NCBI RefSeq assembly: GCF_017094465.1 | Contig: NZ_CP064791.1 | Location: 2,294,001-2,358,000, forward strand | Direction: 5' to 3' | Length of the DNA: 64,000 nt | Origin: Halapricum desulfuricans | GTDB lineage: Archaea > Halobacteriota > Halobacteria > Halobacteriales > Haloarculaceae | In this document: piece by piece, positions 31,082 through 41,537 of the stretch | How positions within the stretch are numbered: position 1 is the stretch's first letter | Layout of the letters: each line of letters begins with the position of its first letter | Program-made: the position numbers and the translations under genes | Notes under the pieces: generated by a model | The model's database searches: none | What the model saw: the letters and a program-made list of their open reading frames with translations, nothing else | Told to the model about the DNA's origin: nothing

Positions 31082-34000
31082 ATGACCCGAACGCGGCGAT
31101 CGGGGGGCCGAGGCGAACGGATCGTCGCGCTCGCGCTCGTGACCCTGCTCGTGGCGAGTTCGATCGGCGGCGTCATCACGTTCGAGACGGGTATCGCCAG
31201 GGCAGCCACGTCCGGATACGTCGAAGGGACGCCGTATCTCAACGCCAGCGCGCCCGACGCGCAGCTGACGCCCGGAGAAGACGGCTCGATTTCGGTCAGC
31301 CTGACGAACAACGCCGAGATCGACGACAACAACGAGACCCACCCGGCCGGGGCGCGCGAGCGGGCCGGTGAGGCACGGTCGATCGAGGTCAACGTCAGTG
31401 ATACACGGGACGCGCCGTTGACAGTCGAGACGGGGGCACAGCAGGCCGGCACGATCCAGGACGGCGACACGGGCGGGCCGTACACGTTCGACGTACAGGT
31501 CGAGGAGGACGCCGAACCGGGCACCTACGAGGTGAACGTCACGACCGACTACCGCCACGCGAAGAACGTCACCTACGACGAGGTCGCCGACGGCGAGTAC
31601 CAGTACAGCGAAGAAGTCATCAATCGGACGGAAACCAGTACAATCACCGTCGAGATCGAGCCCGAACCCGACATCGCGGTCGAGTACGATTACCACGACG
31701 TCCCCGTCGGAGGCGAGGGGATCGTCTACGTCAACGTGCACAACGACGGCGGCGAGGGTGTCACGGACGCGACGCTATCGCTGAGTTCGAGCGACTCCGA
31801 CTTCTATTTCGGCTCGGGCACGGCAACCTCCGAGACGAATATCGGTGATCTGGGAGCCGGGGAAACGAAGGTGCGCCGGTTCCGCGCGGGGACCGTCGAG
31901 AGCGCGGTCGATCGACCCTATCCGATCGACGCGACGGTCCAGTACACCGACAGCGACGACAACCAGGCGAGTCAGTCCGACTCGTTTTCGATCGTCCCGG
32001 ACGAGCGGACGCGCTTTACCGTCGGGGAGTTGACCCACGACGTGCCCCGTGGCGGTGAAGGCACCGTCACGATGAACGTGACCCATACCGCCGGCAAGGA
32101 CCTCGAAGACGTCACCGTCACCGCGACCACCAACGACGGTGACGTGTATCTCGGATCCCAGGGCTCGCGGTCCTCGTCCACGCAGTTCGATCAGTGGGGT
32201 GCCCGGCAGGCCCGCCAACTTACCTTCCGGGCCGGGACCGACGACAGCGCCGTCAACCGCTCCTATCCGATCGAACTGGAGTTTCAGTATACCGACAGCG
32301 AGGACAACGACAACACGCGGACGACGACAGTCGAGTTCTCCCCACGCGAGCGAAGCGAGTTTCGCGTCAGGGAGCTCGCCCACAGCGTGCCCCAGGCCGG
32401 TGAGGGCACCATCACGATGAACGTCACGCAGATCGTCGGCAAGGACATCGAGGACGTCACCGTCACCGCGACGGCCCCCGACACGGCGGTGTATCTCGGC
32501 ACAGAGGCCTCTCAGTCGGCGACGACACGATTCGAACAGTGGGACGACGGCGACTCCCAGCAGCTCACCTTCCGGGCCGGCACGGACGACAGCGCCGTCG
32601 ATCGCTCCTATCCCATCGAGTTGCAGTTCGAATACACCGACAGCGAGGACAACGACAACACCCGCACCGAGTACGTCCAGTTCACGCCGCGGGCGCGACC
32701 GGATTTTTCGGTTCGGACGGTCGACCAGCAGGTCCCTCGCGAGGGAACCGGATACCTGACTGTCAACGTGACCAGTGCGGTCCCACGGAACATCTCGGAA
32801 GTGACAGTAACCGCGACATCCCCGGATTCGGAGGTCTATCTCGGCTCGGAAGCCTCCCCGTCGGGGACGGCGTTCGTCGAGACCTGGAGGGCGGGCGAGC
32901 GAAGACAGCTCACCTTCCGTCCGGGAACGACCGCGAACGCGGTCGCCGACCGGAGCTATCCCATCGAGTTGCAGTTCCAGTACACTGACAGCCAGAACAA
33001 CGACAACACCCGCACCGAGTACGTCCAGTTCACGCCGCGGGAGCGTCCGCAGTTCACAGTCGAATCAGTCGATCACGGGGTTCCGATCGGCGACAGCGGA
33101 CTGATCGAGGTGACGTTGCGAAACGAGGGGCCGTTGAACGCGACCGACGCGACGCTGACGGCCAGTTCGAACGTCGACGCGCTGTTCTTCGGAACGGGCG
33201 GCGCACAGGACCCGGTCGAGGCCCCGGGCGGGTTCTCCTTCGAACCGCCCCAAACGGGAACCCCGACCTCGGCCGCCTACATCGGCGAGTGGGCCGCGGG
33301 CGAGACCCGGACGGTGACGCTCCGGGGCGGATTCGACGAGAACGCGATCCGGCAGGCCTACACGGCGGATCTCAGCGTCGATTACGAGAACGAATACGGC
33401 GACGATATGCCAACTCGATCGACGACAGTCGGGATCGAACCCGCGCCCGAGCAGACGTTCGACTTCGAGCGCGTCGAGAGCGACCTCTACGTCGGCGAGG
33501 AGGGCGACCTAATCGGGGAAGTCACGAACCGCGCGAACCGGACCGTCGACGGCGTCGTCGTCACCGTCGCGAACGACCGGCAGGCGATCAACTTCTACAA
33601 CACGCGCTACGCGGTGGGACGGCTCGAACCGGGCGAGTCCGCGACGTTCCGCTATCGCGTCGGCGTCACCGGGGAGGCCGCACACGGCCCGAAGCTGTTC
33701 GAACTCTCCACGCGGTATCGCGGCAGCGAGGGGACGGTCCAGCAGACCGACTCGCGGGACCTCTCCGTCGAGGTCCGGCCCGAGCGTGACGATTTCTCGA
33801 TCGAGCGCACGGACGGGTCGTTCAATCCCGGAGGGGGTGGATCGCTGACACTCACCGTCACCAACCAGCGCAACGAGACTGTCTCGAACGTCCAGGCGAA
33901 ACTGTTCAGCGACGATCCGCTCGACAGCAGTGACGACGAGGCGTTCGTCTCGTCGCTCGAACCCGGCGAGTCGGAGACGGTGACGTTCGACCTGTCAGTC

Positions 34001-34237
34001 GGCGCGAGCGCGATGGCCAAAGACTACTCCGTCTCGGTGGATTTCCGGTACGATAACGCTCGCGGCGAGAGTCAACTCTCGGATACCTACCGAGTGCCGG
34101 TGACCGTCGAAGTCTCCGATTCTGGCCTCAGTCCGGCGTTCATCGGGGGCGGGCTCGTCCTGGTCCTGGTCGCCATCGCGCTGCTGGTCTGGTGGTTCGA
34201 TCTCGTTAGCGCGCTACGCGAGCGACTGAGCAGCTGA
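31082..34237 (+). CDS. COG1361-type repeat-rich surface protein, anchored by a C-terminal helix
   Basis: 1051 residues. It has a signal sequence (residues 13-40, LALVTLLVASSIGGVITF), then beta-sandwich modules of about 110-125 residues. At least four, at about 196-660, are tandem copies built around V-P-x-G-x-G-x-x-x-(V/M)NVT, VTVTAT, VYLGS, the LTFRAGT element and SYPIEL-QYTDS-NDNTRT. Later modules (ESVDHGVPIGDSG, FERVESDLYVGE, FSIERTDGSFNPGG) diverge. A hydrophobic helix (GGGLVLVLVAIALLVWWF) close to the end anchors it in the membrane. COG1361-type proteins with such modules are often next to RND/MMPL pumps, as here (start of the pump gene 34 bases after the stop). Confidence 0.82.
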   Translation: MTRTRRSGGRGERIVALALVTLLVASSIGGVITFETGIARAATSGYVEGTPYLNASAPDAQLTPGEDGSISVSLTNNAEIDDNNETHPAGARERAGEARSIEVNVSDTRDAPLTVETGAQQAGTIQDGDTGGPYTFDVQVEEDAEPGTYEVNVTTDYRHAKNVTYDEVADGEYQYSEEVINRTETSTITVEIEPEPDIAVEYDYHDVPVGGEGIVYVNVHNDGGEGVTDATLSLSSSDSDFYFGSGTATSETNIGDLGAGETKVRRFRAGTVESAVDRPYPIDATVQYTDSDDNQASQSDSFSIVPDERTRFTVGELTHDVPRGGEGTVTMNVTHTAGKDLEDVTVTATTNDGDVYLGSQGSRSSSTQFDQWGARQARQLTFRAGTDDSAVNRSYPIELEFQYTDSEDNDNTRTTTVEFSPRERSEFRVRELAHSVPQAGEGTITMNVTQIVGKDIEDVTVTATAPDTAVYLGTEASQSATTRFEQWDDGDSQQLTFRAGTDDSAVDRSYPIELQFEYTDSEDNDNTRTEYVQFTPRARPDFSVRTVDQQVPREGTGYLTVNVTSAVPRNISEVTVTATSPDSEVYLGSEASPSGTAFVETWRAGERRQLTFRPGTTANAVADRSYPIELQFQYTDSQNNDNTRTEYVQFTPRERPQFTVESVDHGVPIGDSGLIEVTLRNEGPLNATDATLTASSNVDALFFGTGGAQDPVEAPGGFSFEPPQTGTPTSAAYIGEWAAGETRTVTLRGGFDENAIRQAYTADLSVDYENEYGDDMPTRSTTVGIEPAPEQTFDFERVESDLYVGEEGDLIGEVTNRANRTVDGVVVTVANDRQAINFYNTRYAVGRLEPGESATFRYRVGVTGEAAHGPKLFELSTRYRGSEGTVQQTDSRDLSVEVRPERDDFSIERTDGSFNPGGGGSLTLTVTNQRNETVSNVQAKLFSDDPLDSSDDEAFVSSLEPGESETVTFDLSVGASAMAKDYSVSVDFRYDNARGESQLSDTYRVPVTVEVSDSGLSPAFIGGGLVLVLVAIALLVWWFDLVSALRERLSS
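31670..33060 (+). repeat. Internal tandem modules of the COG1361 gene
   Basis: Four modules of about 345 bases each. The second and third modules are nearly identical in DNA around 32230-32330 and 32575-32675; both include the string GACAGCGAGGACAACGACAA. Codon positions are kept, so units can recombine without loss of frame. Confidence 0.7.
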
Positions 34238-34271
34238 CTACCATGACCACGCGAGCCAGGGGTGAGAGGCG

Positions 34272-36695
34272 GTGATCGATCACGAGCGCGTGCTCGACGC
34301 GCTGAGTCACTGGATCGTCGACAACCCCGAGCGGATCGTCGTCGCGTTCCTGCTCGTGACGGCCGTGTTCGCCGGCGGACTCAGCGGCGTCGAGATCGAC
34401 TCCGGGACCGATCGGTTCTTCGAGAGCGTCCCGGAACACGACACCCAGCAGTACGTCGACGATCAGTTCGGCGCGACCTTCGAGACGGGCGAGGACACGA
34501 CACAGCTCGTCGTCACCGACGAGAACGTCTTCAGCAAGCGCGCCGTGTTGCGGACGCTCGAACTCCAGCAGGATCTCCAGTCCGACCCGTCGTTGCGGGT
34601 GCGCGAGACGACCGGGCTCGCGACCGGGATCGCACAGGTGCTCGATCCGTTCGCGACGACGCCCGAACAGCGGATTCAGGCCGTCGAGACGGCGTCACCG
34701 GCCGAGATACGGGACGCAGCCAGAACGTTGCTCGATCGCAGACCGGGGATCACACAGGTGTTGAGCGAGGACCGCAACCTCGAGGAGCCGCGGGCATCCG
34801 CGACGATCGTTGTCGTCACACACACAGTCCCCGAAGGCGATCAGGCGACGCTGGAATCCATCCAGGAGCGGATGAAAGGCACCGCTGAAACCGCGGACGG
34901 GGACATCCGGGTCTTCGGCGCGGCGATCCAGCAGGCCGGGTTCGATCAGGCGATCTTCGAGTCGCTGTCGTTGATCGTGCCGGCGGTGGTCGTGTTCATC
35001 CTGCTGTGTCTCGTGCTCGCCTACCGGGATCCGATCGATCTGTTGCTAGCGCTCGTGAGCCTGATCTTCGCGCTCGTCTGGACGTTCGGGTTCATGGGCT
35101 ATGCCGGCATCAGGTTCAACCTCATGATGATCGCCGTCCCGGTGATTTTGCTCGGCGTGGGGATCGACTTCGGGATTCACGCCGTCAACCGCTACCGCGA
35201 GGAGCGGGTCGACGGCGCCGAGCCCCGCGAGAGCATGCTGCTGGCCAACGATCAGTTGCTAGTTGCCTTCTTCATCGTCACGGTGACGACCGTCATCGGC
35301 TTTCTAGCAAACGTCACCAGCAAGCTCGAACCGGTCCGGGAGTTCGGCCTCGTCGTCGCGGTCGGACTCGTCTTCACCTTTTTTGTGTTCGGGATCTTCC
35401 TGCCCGCGCTGAAGCTCGCGACCGACCGCCGTCGGGCAGCGCTGGGGATCGGACAGTTCTCGATCGCGCCATTCGGCGGGGAGGACTCCCGTCTGGGCGC
35501 CGCGCTTCGATCAAGCGCCGTCGTCGCCAAACGCCATCCGTTCGCACTGCTGGCGGTGATCCTGCTGATCACCGGCGCGGCCGGCGCGTCGGCGACCAAC
35601 GTCGAGTCGAAGTTCGAGACCGAGGACTTCCTGCCCTACGCCGACCATCCGCCACAGATCGAGGTCATTCCCGAAGAGATCGCCCCCTCCGAGTTCGAGA
35701 TTACTGACACGTCGAATTACATCAAAGACACCTTCGAGACGACCAACACCGAACAGGTGACCGTCTACGTCGAGGGGCCGATGGAGCAGGACAACGCCCT
35801 CGAAGTCGTCCATCGTGCGGGGGCGGATCCGCCCCCGTCGTTCGTCCGCGAGGACGGGCGTGCGGTCTCGCAGGGCCTGATTTCGGTCATCCGGACCTAC
35901 GCAAACCAAGACCCTGAGTTCGCGGCGATGGTCGAGCGCAACGACCTCACCGACAACGGCGTCCCCGACCGGAACCTCGATGCGATCTACGCGGAGCTGT
36001 TGCGCTCGGAGTACGCCGATCAAGCCGAGCAGTACCTCACCGAGGACCGCCGCGCGACGAAGGTCGTCTACCAGGTCGAATCGAGTTCGACCCAGAAGGA
36101 GATCACCGCGGACTCACGCGCGTTCGCGGCGGACGTACACTTCGACGCGGAGGCGACCGGGGACACGATCGTCTTCCGGGCGCTGACCGAGGCGCTGATG
36201 TCCTCTGCCGTGGTGAGTTTCGCAGTCGCGTTCGGTCTGACGGCGGTCTTCCTCGTGGTCGTGTTCGGCCTGCTGGAAGGGCGGTGGTCGCTCGGACTGG
36301 CGACGATGGCCCCGATCGTCGTCGCCGTCGTCATGCTCGTCGGCTCGATGCCGGTGCTCGGGATCGCGTTCAACGCGCTGACGGCGACGATCCTGGCGAT
36401 CACGATCGGGCTCGGCGTCGCCTATTCCGTCCACATCGTCCATCGCTTCATCGACGAGTACGACGAGCGCGGGGACGTCCACGGCTCGCTGTTGACGACG
36501 CTCGGGGGCACCGGCGGCGGCGTCACCGCGAGCATGCTCACTACTTCCGGCAGCGTCGCGTGTATGACCCTGGCGGTCAACCCCATTCTCGGGCAGTTCG
36601 GACTGTTGACCGCGATCAGCACCTTCTACTCGTACGTGACTGCCATCGTCGTTCTGCCGCTCGCACTGCGTGCGTGGGCACGGCTGTTCGGGTGA
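34272..36695 (+). CDS. RND/MMPL family transporter
   Basis: 807-residue membrane protein with two RND halves. Each begins with a transmembrane helix followed by a large extracytoplasmic domain (residues 30-225 and 425-625), then a five-helix bundle (FESLSLIVPAVVVFILLCLVLAY; LMSSAVVSFAVAFGLTAVFLVVV). The conserved DFGIHAVNRYREE and GVAYSVHIVHRFIDEYDE segments lie within the helical parts and fit MMPL/SSD-type pumps. GTG start. Together with the COG1361 protein it probably exports a lipid or cell-surface component. Substrate unknown. Confidence 0.85.
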   Translation: MIDHERVLDALSHWIVDNPERIVVAFLLVTAVFAGGLSGVEIDSGTDRFFESVPEHDTQQYVDDQFGATFETGEDTTQLVVTDENVFSKRAVLRTLELQQDLQSDPSLRVRETTGLATGIAQVLDPFATTPEQRIQAVETASPAEIRDAARTLLDRRPGITQVLSEDRNLEEPRASATIVVVTHTVPEGDQATLESIQERMKGTAETADGDIRVFGAAIQQAGFDQAIFESLSLIVPAVVVFILLCLVLAYRDPIDLLLALVSLIFALVWTFGFMGYAGIRFNLMMIAVPVILLGVGIDFGIHAVNRYREERVDGAEPRESMLLANDQLLVAFFIVTVTTVIGFLANVTSKLEPVREFGLVVAVGLVFTFFVFGIFLPALKLATDRRRAALGIGQFSIAPFGGEDSRLGAALRSSAVVAKRHPFALLAVILLITGAAGASATNVESKFETEDFLPYADHPPQIEVIPEEIAPSEFEITDTSNYIKDTFETTNTEQVTVYVEGPMEQDNALEVVHRAGADPPPSFVREDGRAVSQGLISVIRTYANQDPEFAAMVERNDLTDNGVPDRNLDAIYAELLRSEYADQAEQYLTEDRRATKVVYQVESSSTQKEITADSRAFAADVHFDAEATGDTIVFRALTEALMSSAVVSFAVAFGLTAVFLVVVFGLLEGRWSLGLATMAPIVVAVVMLVGSMPVLGIAFNALTATILAITIGLGVAYSVHIVHRFIDEYDERGDVHGSLLTTLGGTGGGVTASMLTTSGSVACMTLAVNPILGQFGLLTAISTFYSYVTAIVVLPLALRAWARLFG

Positions 36696-36728
36696 GTTCG
36701 GCGCGGAATCGACTGGTTCCTCGCAGTC

Positions 36729-37784
36729 CTACAATTCCTGCACGGCTTCGACGGCGTCCCCGATATCGGGGGCGTCGAAGATATCGCTGCCGACGTAGGC
36801 GTTCGTGCCGGCACAGTAGAGATCGCTCGCGGCCTCGATCACGGCGTCGTCGAGCGGCTCCGGAGTGCGATCGCACAGCGACTTCCAGTCGGCGACCCCA
36901 CGCTCGTCGGCCTCGGATTTGGCCTCGGAGACGGCCTCGACCCATTCGGGTTGGGTGCGCTTGTGGTACTGGCGGATGACCTCCTTGCTGACCTCCTGGC
37001 CGTCGTAGGAAAAGCGGTTCTCGTCGAAGGTGCCGACCACGTCGGCGACGCGGATCTCGCCCCGATAGTAGAGACACTCGATCTTGCCGTCCTCGTGGAC
37101 GAACCCGGCCCGCTCGGCCTGCCGGTTCAGGATGTGATCGACCGACAGCGCGAGCTCTTCCAGCCGGTCGATATCGACCGTCCCGGCGATCCGGTCGGCC
37201 TCCTCACGGTCGAGATACCGGTCCTGGCGCTCGTATTTCGTCGAGAACTCGACGACCGGCTGGGGAAGGTCGACCGGCTCGTCGGGCCAGACATTGTAGT
37301 CCAGGCCGTGATCGGCGGGGTCAGTGCGCTTGCGCAGCGAGGACCCGACCGGGACAGTGTTCCGGAAGACGATCTCCAGGGGGATCAGATAGTTCTCCCC
37401 GGCGGCGTCGTGGTAGGCGTCGTAATCGTAGTCGTCACCGTCGTGGGGAAGGTCGGGGACCTGTGTCAGCGAGATCGCCATCTCGCGGGGCGCGACCCCG
37501 GCGGCGAGCGCGTCCGCGAGATCCACCGTCACCCGCGAGTCCGCGGCCCCGACCGCGTCCCCGTCGATGGCGACGCCCTCGTAGTGTGTCGGGACGTGGT
37601 TCTGTTCGAGCAGCTCGAAGTTGCGTGCGCCCATCGCGCACAGCGACGCGCCCTTGTGGGGTATCTCGTCGGGCATCTTCCCCCAGTCGAACACGGAGTA
37701 GTCGTCGGTGAACACGAACGCCCCGCGGCCGAGTGCCTCGGCGGTCGGCTCCTCGTCGACGCGGAAGTCTTTGACGCTGGTCAT
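36729..37784 (-). CDS. purC: Phosphoribosylaminoimidazole-succinocarboxamide synthase PurC
   Basis: Purine biosynthesis enzyme that joins aspartate to CAIR. 351 residues, longer than bacterial PurC (about 240), as in other haloarchaea. Recognisable blocks are [58 protein letters not shown] near residue 140-160 and [31 protein letters not shown] (given in full in the gene; key residues are the Asp-Glu and Arg-Ile-Ala-Asp). A start at ATG 37784 is used; an upstream Met-Val extension is not family-like. It ends close to the downstream Usp-antiporter genes on the other strand. Confidence 0.88.
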   Translation of the reverse strand: MTSVKDFRVDEEPTAEALGRGAFVFTDDYSVFDWGKMPDEIPHKGASLCAMGARNFELLEQNHVPTHYEGVAIDGDAVGAADSRVTVDLADALAAGVAPREMAISLTQVPDLPHDGDDYDYDAYHDAAGENYLIPLEIVFRNTVPVGSSLRKRTDPADHGLDYNVWPDEPVDLPQPVVEFSTKYERQDRYLDREEADRIAGTVDIDRLEELALSVDHILNRQAERAGFVHEDGKIECLYYRGEIRVADVVGTFDENRFSYDGQEVSKEVIRQYHKRTQPEWVEAVSEAKSEADERGVADWKSLCDRTPEPLDDAVIEAASDLYCAGTNAYVGSDIFDAPDIGDAVEAVQEL

Positions 37785-37850
37785 TGGCGGCGTTTCCCCC
37801 CGGACCACCATAGGGTTTCACATCGACTCGCGAGAAACACTCTAGTTGGG

Positions 37851-38732
37851 ATGTACGAAAAGATCCTCTTTCCGTTCGACGGGAGCGACGGGGCGGCCGA
37901 AGTACTCCACCACGCGGGCGAGCTCGCCCACTGGGCGGACGGCTCGATCCGGCTGTTGTACGTCGCGGACACCAACGAGGCCAGCGTCACGCGTGTCGGC
38001 GGCGAGGTCGTCGACGGCCTGATCGAGCGGGGAGAGGAGATCCTCACGGAAGGAGGTGGCGCGCTCGATACGCTCGAGGTGCAATACACGACGGACGTCG
38101 TCCAGGGGACGCCCGCGGAGACGATCGTCGAATACGGCGACGAGCACGACTTCGACGTGATCGTGATGCCGACACAGGGGCGCAGCGGCCTGTCACGGTA
38201 CCTGCTCGGGAGCGTTACCGAAAAGGTCGTCCGCCTCTCGGAGACTCCCGTCCTGACGGCCCGGATGGCCAGCGACGAGAAGTTCGTCGTCCCGTTCGAC
38301 CGGCTCCTCGTGCCGACTGACGGGAGCGAGGCGGCCGAGAGCGCGGCGAAACACGCCTTCGATCTGGCGACCGCGATGGACGCCGAAATACACGCGCTGT
38401 CGGTCATCGACACCGGGGCCTTCGGTTCGGACGCCCGGACGGAGCAACTGGCCAGCGCGGGCGAGCAACACGCGAGAGAGGCCGTCGAAACCATCGAGAA
38501 CGCCGCCCAGAAGGAAGGGATGGGTGCCGTGACGAGCCACGTCGAAACCGGGTCGCCCGCGGCGGAGATTCGTGACGTCGTCGAGCGCGAGGGAATCGAC
38601 GCCGTCGTGATGGGGACGACCGGTCGCCAGGGGGTCGAACGGATCCTGCTCGGCAGCGTCGCCGAGAAGGCCGTCCGGTCGGTTCCGGTGCCGGTCATCA
38701 CGGTCCGAAACGGCCCCCGAGCGTTGCTGTAG
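37851..38732 (+). CDS. Universal stress protein with two UspA domains
   Basis: 293 residues, made of two UspA domains. Each starts with the strand-loop for ATP (YEKILFPFDGSDGAAEVL; FDRLLVPTDGSEAAESA) and ends with the G-2x-G-9x-G-S/T motif (QGRSGLSRYLLGSVTEKVV; TGRQGVERILLGSVAEKAV), so both halves may bind nucleotide. Soluble cytoplasmic protein. It lies upstream of a cation antiporter gene on the same strand; a link through stress or ion homeostasis is possible but not shown. Confidence 0.88.
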   Translation: MYEKILFPFDGSDGAAEVLHHAGELAHWADGSIRLLYVADTNEASVTRVGGEVVDGLIERGEEILTEGGGALDTLEVQYTTDVVQGTPAETIVEYGDEHDFDVIVMPTQGRSGLSRYLLGSVTEKVVRLSETPVLTARMASDEKFVVPFDRLLVPTDGSEAAESAAKHAFDLATAMDAEIHALSVIDTGAFGSDARTEQLASAGEQHAREAVETIENAAQKEGMGAVTSHVETGSPAAEIRDVVEREGIDAVVMGTTGRQGVERILLGSVAEKAVRSVPVPVITVRNGPRALL

Positions 38733-38782
38733 AAGGGTAGCGATCGGTAGATAGTTACAGCCGACGGCCGACCACCGACCTA

Positions 38783-39805
38783 ATGGCGACGCTGGTAGTC
38801 GATGTCGCGATCATCCTCGTGACGACGGGAGCGATCTGGCTCGGAAGCGGGTGGCTCGAAGGCGCAAGCGAGAAGCTTGCGGCCTACTACGGGCTCCCGG
38901 AGGTCGTCCAGGGGTCGATCGTCACCGCCGTGGGATCGAGTTTCCCCGAACTGGCGACGGTCGTCTTCGCCGCAATCACGGTCGGCGACCTCGAACTCGG
39001 CGTGGGGGCGATCGTCGGGTCGGCGATCTTCAATATCCTCGTGATCCCCGCGGTCGCCGGCATCGCCACCGACGAGGACATCGAGTCCAACCGGACGCTG
39101 GTCTACAAGGAAGCGCAGTTCTACATGCTCGCGGTCTCGGTACTCGTGATCACCTTCGCGCTGGGCGTGATCTACTATCCCGCGCCCGACGCCGCCGACC
39201 TCGCGGGCGATATCACGCGTCCGCTTGCGCTGATCCCGCTGGGGCTGTACGGGCTGTACGTCTTCATCCAGTATCAGGACACCGCCGACTACGACGCTGA
39301 CCCGTCGGACGCCGACGGCATCGACGCCACCCGCCAGTGGGGACTGCTCGTGGCGGGCCTGGTTGTCATTCTGGTCGCCGTCGAGCGGCTGGTTCACTCG
39401 GTTGATATCATCGGCTCCGCGCTGGGCGTGCCCGGGTTCATTATGGGTGTGACAATCGTCGCGGGTGCGACCAGCCTCCCCGACGGACTTGTCAGCGTCC
39501 GCGCCGCCCGGAACAACCGCGGAGTGGCCTCGCTGGCGAACGTCCTCGGCAGCAACACCTTCGACCTGCTCGTGGCGATCCCAGTGGGCGTGCTCATCGC
39601 CGGGAGCACGACGATCAACTTCGCAATGGCGATCCCGATGTTCGGCGTGTTGACGCTGGCGACGATCCTGCTGTTTACCGTGTTGCGGACCGGTCTGGCC
39701 CTGTCGGACGCCGAGTCGTACGCGCTGTTGGTCTCCTATCTCGTCTTCGTCGGCTGGGTCGTCCTGGAAACGGTGAGCGACGCGGTGAATCTGCTGCCGA
39801 ACTGA
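38783..39805 (+). CDS. Sodium/calcium exchanger family (CaCA) membrane protein
   Basis: 340 residues with about ten membrane helices in two inverted halves. The alpha repeats are visible: GSSFPELATVV near residue 53-63 (alpha-1) and GATSLPDGLVSVRAARNN near residue 229-246 (alpha-2), the second followed by LGSNTFDLL. This is the YrbG/CaxA arrangement for Ca2+ or K+ exchange against Na+ or H+. Ion specificity is not deducible. Downstream of the Usp gene by 50 bases. Confidence 0.86.
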   Translation: MATLVVDVAIILVTTGAIWLGSGWLEGASEKLAAYYGLPEVVQGSIVTAVGSSFPELATVVFAAITVGDLELGVGAIVGSAIFNILVIPAVAGIATDEDIESNRTLVYKEAQFYMLAVSVLVITFALGVIYYPAPDAADLAGDITRPLALIPLGLYGLYVFIQYQDTADYDADPSDADGIDATRQWGLLVAGLVVILVAVERLVHSVDIIGSALGVPGFIMGVTIVAGATSLPDGLVSVRAARNNRGVASLANVLGSNTFDLLVAIPVGVLIAGSTTINFAMAIPMFGVLTLATILLFTVLRTGLALSDAESYALLVSYLVFVGWVVLETVSDAVNLLPN

Positions 39806-39835
39806 TAAGACAGGGGGATCTGGCGACAGAAAGAT

Positions 39836-41410
39836 CTACGCGACAGCTTCCTCACCGTCGACGCTCTCCTCGATGTACTTGTCCTTCCAGGTCCCCCGGA
39901 GGAACCACGGGATGGCGATGAGTGCGCCGACGATATTACCCATCGCCATCCCGACCCAGATCCCGGTCGCGTCCCAGCCGAGCCCGAACACCAGGAGTGC
40001 GATCGTGCCGACGCGCCCGACCCACAGCGTCAGGATCGACAGTACCATCGCCGTCCGGGTGTTCCCGGCCCCGCGGAACGCGCCGAAGAGCACCTGCGAG
40101 ACGCCGATGAAGGCGAACTCGACCGACCGGATCCGGACGTACTCGACGCCGAGACCGATCGTTTCGATCCGATCCTCGACGCCGCTGCCGAGGAAGACGC
40201 TGACGATGGGCTCGGTGAACGCCAGCGCGACCACGGCGACAACGAGCATGACGCCCGCGCCGGTCCCGGCCGCGAGCCACGTCGCCCGTGCCGCCCGGTC
40301 GGCGCGGTCGGCTCCGAGGTTCTGGCCGACCATCGTGTCGATGGCCCGCCCAAGCCCCATCGCCGGCAGGAACACAAGCGAGATGAGCCGGTTGCCCAGC
40401 CCGTAGGCGGCCACGACCGGCGGCGCGAACGTGACAACGACTGCCGTGAGCGTGATCATCGCCAGCGCGCTCGCGGACTGCTCGACCATGCTGGGCGTCC
40501 CCAGCCTGATGATGTCCTCGATGACGCCCAGATCCGGGCGGAGATGCGAGAGCGACACGGCGGGGCCGATCCCGGTCGCGAACAGCAGGTACAGCCCGAT
40601 CGCGGTCGCGACGCCGCGCGAGAGGATCGTCGCCAGGGCGGCTCCGCCGATCCCCATCCCGGTAAAGCCGGTCGCCGACTGCAGCGCCGCTTCGAGTCCA
40701 CCCAGCCCGAGCATCCCAAAGAGCGGGTTAGACTGGAAGCCGAAGATGAAGATCGGATCGACCACGACGTTCAGCCCGACCGAGATCGCCATCACGAACA
40801 TCGGCGTCCGCGTGTCGCCGTACCCGCGCATCAGCGCCGAGAAGACGAAGAATCCGAACATCAGCGGGATTCCCAGGAAGATGACCTCCATATAGTCGGC
40901 CGCCAGCGGAATGACCGCGGCGGACGTCTGAGGATCGCTAGGGAGCAACTCCAGGGCCGGTCGGGTGTAGAAGTACCCGACGATCCCGATCACGACCGAC
41001 AAAAGCGAGACGAACGTGACGGTCTGACCGGTGACCAGCCCCGCAGATCGCTCGCCTTTCGCCCCGGTGTACTGGGCGACGAGTATCGCACCCGCGGTGG
41101 TGAACCCGCCGGCGACCGCGATCAGCAGGAAGATCAGCGGGAATGCGAGGCTGATCGCGCCGACGGCGTCCGTCGAGAGCCGCCCGAGCCAGAGCGTGTC
41201 GGCGATGTTGTAGGTGACCTGCAGCAACTGGATGACGATGATCGGCCACGCGAGTTTGATCAGCGGGCCGATCAGACCGCCCTCCGTGATCGAATCGGCC
41301 GGCTCGTCGCCCGGCCCGGAGGACGGATCGTCGCGTTCATCGGAGGGCGATCGCCGATCGGTCTCGTCCCACGAAGAGCGATCGGACTCCTCGTCGGTGG
41401 GATCTGTCAC
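39836..41410 (-). CDS. MATE family efflux transporter
   Basis: 524-residue multidrug and toxin extrusion family protein with 12 helices. Typical blocks are LAWPIIVIQLLQVTYNIADT at the first helix, GRLSTDAVGAISLAFPLIFL, GGFTTAGAILVAQYTGAK, and AYGLGNRLISLVFLPAMGLG followed by GQNLGADRADRA in the second half. The first 45 residues are very acidic and cytoplasmic, unusual for MATE. GTG start. It lies divergent from cofH with 127 bases between the starts. Confidence 0.88.
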   Translation of the reverse strand: MTDPTDEESDRSSWDETDRRSPSDERDDPSSGPGDEPADSITEGGLIGPLIKLAWPIIVIQLLQVTYNIADTLWLGRLSTDAVGAISLAFPLIFLLIAVAGGFTTAGAILVAQYTGAKGERSAGLVTGQTVTFVSLLSVVIGIVGYFYTRPALELLPSDPQTSAAVIPLAADYMEVIFLGIPLMFGFFVFSALMRGYGDTRTPMFVMAISVGLNVVVDPIFIFGFQSNPLFGMLGLGGLEAALQSATGFTGMGIGGAALATILSRGVATAIGLYLLFATGIGPAVSLSHLRPDLGVIEDIIRLGTPSMVEQSASALAMITLTAVVVTFAPPVVAAYGLGNRLISLVFLPAMGLGRAIDTMVGQNLGADRADRAARATWLAAGTGAGVMLVVAVVALAFTEPIVSVFLGSGVEDRIETIGLGVEYVRIRSVEFAFIGVSQVLFGAFRGAGNTRTAMVLSILTLWVGRVGTIALLVFGLGWDATGIWVGMAMGNIVGALIAIPWFLRGTWKDKYIEESVDGEEAVA

Positions 41411-41537
41411 TGCAATACCGGACGGGGGTCCGGCAAATCAGCGTTGCGTTTGCCGGGCGTCAGCGCGTCAGTTTCGATACAGGACAACCGCGACGCGACC
41501 CGTGCCGTTTTCACGCTCGCAGCCCCGTGTCGAACTG

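Noticed and set aside
30894-31085. 63-codon ORF before the COG1361 gene
   Set aside because: Arg- and Thr-rich translation typical of a frame shadow; it ends in the start of the next gene and has no ribosome site or family likeness.
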